NCBI GenBank assembly: GCA_017631285.1
Contig: JAGBTO010000093.1
Coordinates: 1 to 35,060, forward strand
Direction: 5' to 3'
From: Alistipes sp.
Lineage (GTDB): Bacteria > Bacteroidota > Bacteroidia > Bacteroidales > Rikenellaceae
DNA: 35,060 bases
Translations under genes and position numbers: made by a program
Notes under the pieces: generated by a model
What the model was told of the DNA's origin: nothing
What the model saw: the letters and a program-made list of their open reading frames with translations, nothing else
Database searches by the model: none
In this document: positions 16,496 through 23,708 of the stretch, piece after piece
Layout: every line of letters starts with the position of its first letter
Numbering within the stretch: position 1 is the stretch's first letter

Positions 16496-17476
16496 ATGAA
16501 AAAGATTCTTTTACTTTCGGTGGTATTATTTGCTGCATGCATGACAGCCTTTGGTCAGGCCAAAAAGCCTATCATTATGGTTATACCAAGTGACGGATGG
16601 TTTGAGAGGAATGGCTATGTAATGGAGTATGATAATATGGGTACGAAAGTTACCGTTCCCGATTACGAAACTGCATTTAAACAAAACAGCGAAATTAGAA
16701 CCATGATATCTGCAATGGCGGATTTCATGGCTAAGGAAGATTTCCCAATTCAGTCATTGGAGCAGGAGTTGAACCGCATCAAGAATGAAAATGCAGAGAT
16801 GGCTTTGATGATGGGTAAGAATGCAGGTGGAAGTATTGCTGAGACGCCTATTGAGCGCTTGCGTCGTTCGGCAAAAGCTGACATTATCCTAAACTTGGAT
16901 TACACGGTGAAGAGACTTGGCCCAAACAAGCAGGTAGAGTTTAATTTGCAAGCTATTGACGCCTACTCGTCAAAGATTATTTCAGGTAACACTGGTACAA
17001 GTTCAGTTGTTTCGACTTCAACACCATCAACATCGGTTTTGGAAGAGTCTTGTTTAAGCTTTAAGGATAATTTCTTGGCAGGTCTCCAGAATTACTTTGA
17101 CGACCTCTTCACAAATGGTCGCGAAATTAGTGTTACTCTTATGAGATATGACACTTGTCCTATCGACTTTGAAGAGGAGTTCAGCATCAATGGAGGCAAC
17201 TACGAACTTGCTGACATTATCGAGGCTTGGTTTGCCGACAATGCAAAAGAGGGCAGATTCTCGCTTGACGCTCGTTCAGCAAATAGATTAAGATTCAATC
17301 AGGTACGCATACCACTTTATGCAAAGAATCCGCTAAGTGGTAAGGAAACAGCAATTGACGCGTCTGGATTTGTTAGAGAGCTTGTTAGCTTGTTAAAAAA
17401 TGAGCCTTACAATCTAACTGTCGGTAGATCTCCAAAGGGATTGGGCGAAGTTTGGATTACGATAGGCGATAAGTAA
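16496..17476 (+). CDS. DUF6175-like exported protein
   Basis: 326 residues; signal peptide ending AFGQA (about residue 21). The start of the mature chain (KKPIIMVIPSDGWFERNGYV, then GTKVTVPDYETAFKQN) and the segment RLRRSAKADIILNLDYTVKR resemble the Bacteroidales family I know as DUF6175, in which an N-terminal alpha/beta fold akin to CsgG/TolB-N is likely. A Ser/Thr-rich stretch near residue 170 (GNTGTSSVVSTSTPSTS) is a probable exposed loop. The C-terminal part (EISVTLMRYD, then VRELVSLLKNEPYNL) looks like a second copy of a similar fold. No catalytic motif is seen. After it comes a 256-base structured gap, so it probably ends the first half of the locus. Confidence 0.72.
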   Translation: MKKILLLSVVLFAACMTAFGQAKKPIIMVIPSDGWFERNGYVMEYDNMGTKVTVPDYETAFKQNSEIRTMISAMADFMAKEDFPIQSLEQELNRIKNENAEMALMMGKNAGGSIAETPIERLRRSAKADIILNLDYTVKRLGPNKQVEFNLQAIDAYSSKIISGNTGTSSVVSTSTPSTSVLEESCLSFKDNFLAGLQNYFDDLFTNGREISVTLMRYDTCPIDFEEEFSINGGNYELADIIEAWFADNAKEGRFSLDARSANRLRFNQVRIPLYAKNPLSGKETAIDASGFVRELVSLLKNEPYNLTVGRSPKGLGEVWITIGDK

Positions 17477-17499
17477 ACCCCAAAGATTATTTGGGAAAG

Positions 17500-17716
17500 C
17501 AAATAGGAAAGTGAACTCGTCCAATAGCGGAGTTATTGGACAGTTCCTTGCCCTATTTGTTAATCGTTTATAACACATAGTAAAAGGGTATTCAGCTCCT
17601 TGATACACTCTTTACTCAAAACACACAACACAAGGAGAATATTACTGACTCTTATGAGTCGCAACCTAAAACTGGAAATTAATAATAGAATCTCTACCTT
17701 TGGGGTTATGATTCTT
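17500..17716 (+). other. Structured intergenic region inside the locus
   Basis: The 256-base gap 17477-17732 holds no gene but several inverted repeats in a row: an extended imperfect stem from CAAATAGG (17500-17507) to CCTATTTG (17552-17559) enclosing GTCCAATA/TATTGGAC (17519-17541); AGTAAAAGGGTATTCA/TTGATACACTCTTTACT around a GCTCC loop (17579-17616); GACTC/GAGTC (17647-17660); and AGAATC/GATTCT (17687-17715). None ends in a clear T tract, so they are not obvious terminators. They could be RNA-processing or stability elements, or a small RNA. Confidence 0.5.
17695..17702 (+). promoter_or_regulatory. Internal promoter -7 box
   Basis: TACCTTTG matches TAnnTTTG exactly, 30 bases before the ATG at 17733; CTGG lies 19 bases upstream as a weak -33 element. 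It could start a second transcript for the genes from 17733 onward. It sits within the AGAATC/GATTCT repeat. Confidence 0.45.
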
Positions 17717-17732
17717 TAAAAAGATATAGCTT

Positions 17733-18716
17733 ATGATACGTAAATTAATCGTTGCACTTTTCTTTAGTGCATTTACATTGACAGCTATGGCACAGGTGAA
17801 CAATGGCCAGAGAATAGCCATAACACCAGCTGTATGTGATGATTTGCCTCTTCCAGCTGAAGCAAAGAAAGCCCTTGGTCAGAAACTTCTTCAGATGACT
17901 ACACAGAATGGCTTTGGAGCATCGGCGGGTCCATTTGTATTAACAGCAAATGTTCATACTGTAGAAAAAGTTGTCAGCACAACTATTCCTCCACAGTTCA
18001 TTATCGATTTGGAAGTATCAGCATATGTTGTAAATCTAAGCGAGAATATCATTGCTGCCGAAACCTCATTTGAAGTACGAGGTATGGATGTTTCTGAGAG
18101 TCGTTCTTTGATTAAGGCTATTAATCAAATCAATGCCAAGAGCCCTGTAGTACGATCTTTCATGAGCAATGCTCGTGAAAAGATTATCGACTACTATTCA
18201 GGTCGCGTTCCAACCATAATTGCTAAGGCCCAATCTTTAGCCGACCGAGGAGAGTACGAGGAGGCTATTGCTACTTTGGCAGCTGTGCCTGAAAGCCTTG
18301 AGGAGTACCCGCTGGTTGTTGAAAAGATGACAGCTACATACACTCAAATGGTGGATAAGTTCGCCACTATGGCCCTTCAGGACGCAAAGGGTAAAATCGC
18401 CCTGAAAGATTATCCTGGAGCATTGGATGTGTTGATGTCTGTAGATCCATCAAGCACACGCTTCGAAGAGGCTACGAAGATGGTAGATTCTATCAAGCGA
18501 ACTATCGACGAAAAGGAGCGTGCCGAGATGCAGGCTCGTCTTGAGAAGATGCAAGCACAACAAGAACTTGCTCAGAAGATGCATGACGACGAGGTGATGC
18601 TTCAGAAGATGCAGATTGAAGCCTCAAAGAAAAATGCTCAAGAACAAATACACAAGGAGAGTGCAGGTGAAAAGCTACAGAACTCTTTGTCAAAATGGTT
18701 ATTCGGTAATTTATAA
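17733..18716 (+). CDS. CsgG/FlgO-like exported protein with C-terminal coiled coil
   Basis: 327 residues, signal peptide ending AMAQ (about residue 20). Residues about 25-150 follow the CsgG/FlgO plan: an initial strand RIAITP, a helix (ALGQKLLQMTTQNGFG), the strand-rich core FIIDLEVSAYVVNLSENIIA and VRGMDVSESRSLIKAINQIN. Next comes a helical region with TPR-like character (AQSLADRGEYEEAIATLAAVP, about 165-235) and a Lys/Glu/Gln-rich coiled coil (about 255-310). CsgG-like folds often build outer-membrane or periplasmic rings, but the transmembrane hairpins of curli CsgG are not evident, so a periplasmic scaffold is more likely. First gene of the second half of the locus, 11 bases before the zinc-ribbon gene. 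Confidence 0.72.
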   Translation: MIRKLIVALFFSAFTLTAMAQVNNGQRIAITPAVCDDLPLPAEAKKALGQKLLQMTTQNGFGASAGPFVLTANVHTVEKVVSTTIPPQFIIDLEVSAYVVNLSENIIAAETSFEVRGMDVSESRSLIKAINQINAKSPVVRSFMSNAREKIIDYYSGRVPTIIAKAQSLADRGEYEEAIATLAAVPESLEEYPLVVEKMTATYTQMVDKFATMALQDAKGKIALKDYPGALDVLMSVDPSSTRFEEATKMVDSIKRTIDEKERAEMQARLEKMQAQQELAQKMHDDEVMLQKMQIEASKKNAQEQIHKESAGEKLQNSLSKWLFGNL

Positions 18717-18727
18717 AACTTAAAATT

Positions 18728-19618
18728 ATGATATGTCCTGTATGTAAAGAGGAAATGCCTCTTCTTTCGCGTATATGTCCGGTGTGTGGGCATGTCGTTG
18801 ATGGCGATGAAAATCACGCTAGCGCATCAGAATCAGTTGATGCACTGGAAAATATTCTCTATCAAGTAAAATCATTGCCTGAGCCATCATTTGCCAAGAG
18901 CATGGGGCAGCTGTCGGTTTACATGATACCAATACTCACACTGATAGTACTTGTGATGTATGTAGTTAGCAATGCTGGATTATTCTTGATTATTGCAGCT
19001 TTGTTGGGCATCTGGAGTATAGTTTTAATTATTAAGAAGATTGCAGGGCGATTGGGCAATAGTCATAGCGACAAACAATTCGCCGAGCTAAAGAATGAGT
19101 ACGAGTACTTAGCTCGCACAACACAGCGCGATTATGGTAAAAATCGTGAAGTAGCACGCCTTCTTTCCGAGATTAGCGAGCAATTTGATAATATCGAAAG
19201 TCGTCGCAAAGCTATGAGTATGAAAAACTTTATCGTATGGGCTGTTATTTTTGCTGTAATCATTTTCCTCGCCTCGGCTGGTGGTGTAGGTGTCAAGAAA
19301 CAGGTAGATGAAAATCTGGCTGTGCGTTGGCAAGAACAGCTCGAGAGTTTCAAGAATGGCGAGGTTGTGAACGACGAGCATGATGCATCATTACGCACTG
19401 AAGTACTTGAATTAGTATTGGCAGCAGATGAGATTGCTGAAGCCGAAAAGTTCTTTATCGACTATTGCATGGGATTGGTTGGCGATATGGATTGCGCTAC
19501 AAAAATTGTCCGTTACTATCAAAAGCAAGACAATATAGCTGCAGCACAGGAGTTTATCTCGAAGTGCAAACTTCGTTACCAAAGTGATATTAAAAAATTG
19601 GAAAATATTATAAAATAG
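18728..19618 (+). CDS. Zinc-ribbon inner-membrane protein
   Basis: 296 residues without a signal peptide. The N-terminus holds a zinc ribbon with four cysteines at 3, 6, 17 and 20 (CPVC and CPVCG). Two hydrophobic segments follow at about 78-110 (VYMIPILTLIVLVMYVV and LFLIIAALLGIWSIVLII), then a charged helical linker, a third membrane segment near 160-182 (FIVWAVIFAVIIFLASAGG) and a helical C-terminal domain of about 100 residues. With three membrane segments the ribbon and C-terminus would be on opposite sides, the ribbon in the cytoplasm. It lies seven bases before the SPFH gene and is a candidate to link that cytoplasmic module to the envelope proteins of the locus. Confidence 0.75.
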   Translation: MICPVCKEEMPLLSRICPVCGHVVDGDENHASASESVDALENILYQVKSLPEPSFAKSMGQLSVYMIPILTLIVLVMYVVSNAGLFLIIAALLGIWSIVLIIKKIAGRLGNSHSDKQFAELKNEYEYLARTTQRDYGKNREVARLLSEISEQFDNIESRRKAMSMKNFIVWAVIFAVIIFLASAGGVGVKKQVDENLAVRWQEQLESFKNGEVVNDEHDASLRTEVLELVLAADEIAEAEKFFIDYCMGLVGDMDCATKIVRYYQKQDNIAAAQEFISKCKLRYQSDIKKLENIIK

Positions 19619-19625
19619 TAGGACT

Positions 19626-20993
19626 ATGGGATTGTTTGGAAGTAAAAAAGAGGGTGGCATAATGGATGTAATCCGTTGTGACCAGTCAGACTATCTTATA
19701 TGGAAATGGTCTCCATCGGGAGAGCCATCACGCAAGATGAACGCCATTCGTTATGGTAGCCGTTTACGCGTAAAGGAGGGTGAAGTTGCTGTCTTTGTAT
19801 ATGACAAGGAGGGTGGCATGGACTTTATTGAAGGTTTCAAGGATGAAGTAATAAAGACTGCCAATTTCCCAATTTTAAGTTCGATTGTAGGTGCTGCATT
19901 TGGTGGTGCTTCGCCATTCCAGGCTGAGGTGTTCTTCATCAATCGCGCAGGAACTATACGTCTTCCTTTCTTCGTACGCAACATTACTCTGACCGAGCCT
20001 GAGCAGCAACGACTCACCGTACCTGCAACAGTCAAGGGTTCTATAACATTTAACATCCAAGACTATCGCGCCTTCATCTCGAAGTATCAGATGGCGGGAT
20101 ACAGCATGGATGACCTCTCAGAGCAGATTCGTGAGATGCTTATTCGCTATGTGAAGAACGCCGTTACAAACGCACCTTTCCAACTCGGTATTCCTGTTGT
20201 GCAAATTGAACGCGGCATAGACCAAATCAGCGAATATGTACAGAGTCGCATCGTAGGTCCTATGGCAGACGATTATGCTATTAACGTACGCCGTATCGAT
20301 ATTTCTGATATCTCTCTTGATTCGACATCTCCTGGTTACCAGGCTCTGATGAAACAGGGTATGGCTCAGGCCGACATCTTAAGCAATCAGTTCGCAGCAA
20401 CAAGTATTGCAACGAGCCAGAATATTCTCGATCAACAGCGTATTGCTTCGGAGAATTTAGAGGAGTCTATGCGTATTAACCGCGAGGAGACTCAACGACG
20501 CCAGCGCCTGTCAACAGAGGATGCTTACATTCGTGCACACCAAATCAATGTTCAGGGCGAAGTTGCTCGTACAGCAGCTGAAAGTTTAGGCATGATGGGT
20601 GCAACATTGGGTGATGGCGGTAGCGGCGGAATGAACCCTGCTGGCATGATGGCTGGCATGATGATGGGTGGTGCTGTCGGTAGCAATATGGCTGGCATGA
20701 TGGGATCGATGATGCAAAATGTAGCTCAGCCTCAGGCTCCAACGCCTCCACCAGCTGCTACAACTCAATATTTTGTTGTGGTTAATGGCGCGCAGGCGGG
20801 TCCTTACTCTGATGCTCAGATACGCCAAATGATTGGCGCCGGCCAACTTAATAAGACTTCGTATATATGGAAGCAGGGTATGGCTGCATGGGATGTATTG
20901 GGCTCATTGGCTGAATTTGCCGATGCTTTTGGAGCTGTACCTCCACCAATTCCACCTGTGCCTCCCGTACCACCTGTACCACCAACATTGTAA
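19626..20993 (+). CDS. SPFH-domain protein with C-terminal GYF_2 domain and proline tail
   Basis: 455 residues, no signal peptide or membrane segment. Residues about 15-280 match the cytoplasmic SPFH group often annotated as virion core protein or YdjI-like (DQSDYLIWKW, SRLRVKEGEVAVFVYD, VFFINRAGTIRLPFFVRN, SITFNIQDYRAFI, YAINVRRIDISDISLD). A helical stretch rich in Gln/Arg follows (about 285-320), then a flexible Gly/Met-rich segment (MNPAGMMAGMMMGG, about 335-365), a GYF_2 domain (378-435: TQYFVVVNGAQAGPYSDAQI, ending KQGMAAWDVLG) and a proline tail (PPIPPVPPVPPVPPTL). SPFH proteins form large oligomeric rings. The GYF_2 domain is similar to the one in the next gene, and the proline tail is the kind of ligand classical GYF domains bind, so self-association or partner binding is plausible. 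Confidence 0.85.
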   Translation: MGLFGSKKEGGIMDVIRCDQSDYLIWKWSPSGEPSRKMNAIRYGSRLRVKEGEVAVFVYDKEGGMDFIEGFKDEVIKTANFPILSSIVGAAFGGASPFQAEVFFINRAGTIRLPFFVRNITLTEPEQQRLTVPATVKGSITFNIQDYRAFISKYQMAGYSMDDLSEQIREMLIRYVKNAVTNAPFQLGIPVVQIERGIDQISEYVQSRIVGPMADDYAINVRRIDISDISLDSTSPGYQALMKQGMAQADILSNQFAATSIATSQNILDQQRIASENLEESMRINREETQRRQRLSTEDAYIRAHQINVQGEVARTAAESLGMMGATLGDGGSGGMNPAGMMAGMMMGGAVGSNMAGMMGSMMQNVAQPQAPTPPPAATTQYFVVVNGAQAGPYSDAQIRQMIGAGQLNKTSYIWKQGMAAWDVLGSLAEFADAFGAVPPPIPPVPPVPPVPPTL

Positions 20994-21017
20994 TAATAAC
21001 TCTAAAACAATAATATT

Positions 21018-21356
21018 ATGAGTGACGATAATCTTTCAATGGAGAGAATGATGGAACTTGCGATGGGGCTATCTATGACTTCGCTCTTCCAGCAGGCTAT
21101 GAGCACTGCTCATACGACGCTCAATAATCAACTCAACCCAACCCATGTACCTGAGCCACCTCGTTACATATATGCAGTAATTGAGGGTCGTCAGCAGGGA
21201 CCATTCTCGTTAGGTGAGGTTGTTGAGTATATTCGTAAGGGTGTCATTACACCTCAAACATATATTTGGAAACAAGGTATGCAGAATTGGCTTCCAGCCG
21301 AGCAGGTTGGAGACCTCACACCCGAGTTGAGCGCAATACCACCAACACTTCCTTAA
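21018..21356 (+). CDS. Small free-standing GYF_2-domain protein
   Basis: 112 residues, no signal peptide. A Met-rich helical N-terminus (MERMMELAMGLSMTSLFQQA) is followed by a GYF_2 domain (about 50-100: RYIYAVIEGRQQGPFSLGEV, TYIWKQGMQNWLPAEQ) and a short proline end (SAIPPTLP). The domain shares the (S/T)YIWKQGMxxW block with the C-terminus of the SPFH protein encoded 24 bases upstream, and both proteins end in a PPTL motif. This points to duplication of the C-terminal module. I infer a cytoplasmic adaptor that binds the SPFH assembly. Confidence 0.78.
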   Translation: MSDDNLSMERMMELAMGLSMTSLFQQAMSTAHTTLNNQLNPTHVPEPPRYIYAVIEGRQQGPFSLGEVVEYIRKGVITPQTYIWKQGMQNWLPAEQVGDLTPELSAIPPTLP

Positions 21357-21370
21357 AATTGCTAATTATT

Positions 21371-21709
21371 ATGAAAGTGAATATTTTTATGACCATTTTA
21401 GCACTTGCAGCAAGTGCATTGGTTGGTTACGCATTTCACGCATCAGGATGCGAACCTCTTTATACGGGAATTAGCACAGCTCTATTTGCCGCGTTCTTGG
21501 TGACGGGCATGGGTATTTCGTTTGAGGAGTATCCACGTACATCGATGCTTATAAAAGTAACATGTTTCACATTGTTGGTACTAACATTTGTATTGGATTT
21601 AATTCTTATCGCATGTGAAGTATCTAATCCTACATTTATAATCATCAACGGATTGCTTGCAATCGTTGCGTTGGCGATATGCTATATGCTTTATCAGAGT
21701 AAACAATAA
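21371..21709 (+). CDS. Small inner-membrane protein, four membrane segments
   Basis: 112 residues from the ATG at 21371, 14 bases after the GYF_2 gene. A longer frame from 21266 would run through that gene and is rejected. Four hydrophobic segments are visible: IFMTILALAASALVGYAF, ISTALFAAFLVTGMGISF, VTCFTLLVLTFVLDLILIA and FIIINGLLAIVALAICYML. Loops are short and the ends are hydrophilic. I recognise no family. By position it could be the membrane partner of the SPFH/GYF proteins. Confidence 0.7.
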   Translation: MKVNIFMTILALAASALVGYAFHASGCEPLYTGISTALFAAFLVTGMGISFEEYPRTSMLIKVTCFTLLVLTFVLDLILIACEVSNPTFIIINGLLAIVALAICYMLYQSKQ

Positions 21710-21720
21710 ATGTAACAATT

Positions 21721-23025
21721 ATGAAACTACTCACTATAATCTTTGCGTTATTACTTACCTCGCAATCTCTTTTTGCTCAGGAGAAGGTTGTTGAGAGCAG
21801 TGCAAAAAAAACTCCATCATGGGTTGGTATCACTCAAGCCGATCACATCATCGTCTCGGCCGAAGATGCCACATTGGACGCAGCCAAAGTACAGTGTTTG
21901 GCAAATATTCGTCAATCCATTATTAGCAGCGTAGCTGTTAATATCTCATCAAAGGAGTTATCGTTTGACTCTCAAACTATAGATGGTCAGCAGACTGATG
22001 TTCTGCGTCGCTATGAATCGCAGGTTGAGACTGTCGCAGCCAAATTACCATTTATCTCAGGTATTACACTCGACGATGCAGAGATATATTGGAAGAAGAT
22101 ATACAACAAGAGAGAGAAAAGTTATAAGTATGAGGTGCATGCCAAATATCCATTCTCATTACTCAAGCGTAATTCTTTGGTTATGGAGTATTTGAAGATT
22201 GATAGAGAGCATAACGACAACTATCAAAACCTCAAGCAATCATTATCCACATTTACCGAAATCGAGTTTATCAATCGTGCTCTGAACGAGTTGGAGGCAT
22301 TGTATGAGTATTTCATTGACCAAACACGTAAGAACGATGTTAAGGCGTTGATGAACAACTACCGCAAGCTTTATGGATCGATATCAATTGTTCCATTCTC
22401 GAACTCACTGGGTGAATTTGTGTATTATCTCAATCTTGAAGGCCGTCGCATGACTACATCGCGTCCACCAATCTTAAAGAGTCAATATGCAACAAACATA
22501 AATTGCACTCCTCAAGAAGATGGCACATACAAAATAACATACAATTATGATTATTGCCAACCCGAGGATGATAATAAGATTGAGATGACGCAGCAGTTTG
22601 CATCTGGAGCGACGCGTCACACCATTTATTTCGACGTCAGCGACAACCAATTACAAATTATTCCTTTTGGTCAGATAGAGTTAGATTTGACTATTACAGA
22701 CAAAGATGCTAACGCAGCAGAGTATGATGACCAACCTGTACAGATTAAGGGATGGTTAGACTTGCGCTCGAAATACGACACCCCATTCCAAGTTGTGCAC
22801 ATCAATTTCACAGCAGATGGCACACGCCTAAGGATTGATAGTGATTTAAACGTAAGCTTTGATGGAAAGGGCAATCATCGTCTGAATTTCAATGCCGAAG
22901 GTATGTATAAATCATTGGAACGTCGTACAGCAATGGCTCAGGGTGTTATTACCGTAGTAAATAACGAGACTAAAAAACAAGATGAGATTAAATTCCATCT
23001 ACCTTATAAGATTGTTATTAAATAA
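21721..23025 (+). CDS. Exported protein with N-terminal LPP20/FlgT-N-like region
   Basis: 434 residues; signal peptide ending SLFAQ (about residue 20). Mature residues about 35-100 follow the LPP20/FlgT-N plan: PSWVGITQADHIIVSAEDAT then an alanine-spaced helix (LDAAKVQCLANIRQSIISSV), with a conserved PSWV entry. A later strand (REKSYKYEVHAKYPFSLL) completes that domain. A helical hairpin follows (about 165-220), then a long beta-rich C-terminal half (about 225-434) with immunoglobulin-like strands (QLQIIPFGQIELDLTITDKD). It lies 11 bases after the small membrane protein. The combination suggests a periplasmic structural protein; no enzyme motif is visible. Confidence 0.72.
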   Translation: MKLLTIIFALLLTSQSLFAQEKVVESSAKKTPSWVGITQADHIIVSAEDATLDAAKVQCLANIRQSIISSVAVNISSKELSFDSQTIDGQQTDVLRRYESQVETVAAKLPFISGITLDDAEIYWKKIYNKREKSYKYEVHAKYPFSLLKRNSLVMEYLKIDREHNDNYQNLKQSLSTFTEIEFINRALNELEALYEYFIDQTRKNDVKALMNNYRKLYGSISIVPFSNSLGEFVYYLNLEGRRMTTSRPPILKSQYATNINCTPQEDGTYKITYNYDYCQPEDDNKIEMTQQFASGATRHTIYFDVSDNQLQIIPFGQIELDLTITDKDANAAEYDDQPVQIKGWLDLRSKYDTPFQVVHINFTADGTRLRIDSDLNVSFDGKGNHRLNFNAEGMYKSLERRTAMAQGVITVVNNETKKQDEIKFHLPYKIVIK

Positions 23026-23048
23026 TTATACTTTAAAACTTTAATATT

Positions 23049-23627
23049 ATGAAAAAGATTTTGTATTTTGCTGTAGCTATTCTTTTTGCAGCTACAAGTG
23101 TAAATTGTTCTTCTAGTAAGTCATCAAAGACAACTCCAATCTCTGAAGGTGATGTTGAAATCTCAATTCCATTGGGAGGCGATGAGTATCGTTCTGATAA
23201 GAAATATTGGCGTGTAGTACAAATGGGTACTAGCACCGATGTTTCTATGGCAAAGAAGGTTGCTCTTCAGAATGCACGCCAGGAGTTGGCAGCAACTGTT
23301 CAAGCTCAGGTGAAGGCCGTAATTGAAAGCTATGGTCAGAATGCATCTGCAGATAATAAGACACAGGCTGAGTCTTTGTATCAGGAGTTGACACGCACAG
23401 TTGTAAACCAGACTCTCGTAGGTGCCGATATCGCTGGTGAGAAGTTGTTTAAAACTAAGGAGGGCAACTACCGCTACCACGTATGCCTCCAGCTCAGCAA
23501 GGAGAAGGTTGCTGAGGAAGTTGCTAAGCAGCTCTCTGAGGATGAGATTATGAAGTTGGAGTTCGACCGCGAGCGTTTCAAGCAAATCTACGATGAGGAG
23601 CTTGCAAAGTTTGCTAAGGCTCAATAA
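23049..23627 (+). CDS. LPP20-like lipoprotein
   Basis: 192 residues. The signal peptide leads to a Cys in SVNCSSSKSSK, a weak lipobox followed by a Ser/Lys-rich tether, so it is probably lipidated. Residues about 55-155 fit LPP20/FlgP: KYWRVVQMGTSTDVSMAKK, then a repeated Ala-spaced helix (VALQNARQELAATVQAQVKA) and the closing strand YRYHVCLQLSKEKV. The C-terminus is a charged helix (LEFDRERFKQIYDEELAKFA). In flagellated bacteria such proteins form outer-membrane basal discs with FlgT-like partners, but no flagellar gene is present here. A strong terminator follows (23656-23690). Confidence 0.78.
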   Translation: MKKILYFAVAILFAATSVNCSSSKSSKTTPISEGDVEISIPLGGDEYRSDKKYWRVVQMGTSTDVSMAKKVALQNARQELAATVQAQVKAVIESYGQNASADNKTQAESLYQELTRTVVNQTLVGADIAGEKLFKTKEGNYRYHVCLQLSKEKVAEEVAKQLSEDEIMKLEFDRERFKQIYDEELAKFAKAQ

Positions 23628-23655
23628 TCAGGCATCTTAAATATAACTTATAACT

Positions 23656-23690
23656 AGAGGGTGCTAACATAGCGTTAGACACCCTCTTTT
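23656..23690 (+). terminator. Strong terminator before the transglutaminase-like gene
   Basis: AGAGGGTG (23656-23663) pairs with CACCCTCT (23680-23687), extended by CTAAC/GTTAG (23664-23668 with 23674-23678), and is followed by T residues to 23690. Only 18 bases separate it from the ATG at 23709 and no -7 box lies between, so the last gene depends on read-through. Confidence 0.8.
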
Positions 23691-23708
23691 AACCTAAAAT
23701 CGTAATCC

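Noticed and set aside
21266-21370. An N-terminal extension of the small membrane protein
   Set aside because: It reads the GYF_2 gene in another frame and has no hydrophobic or conserved character; ATG at 21371 starts a normal membrane protein.
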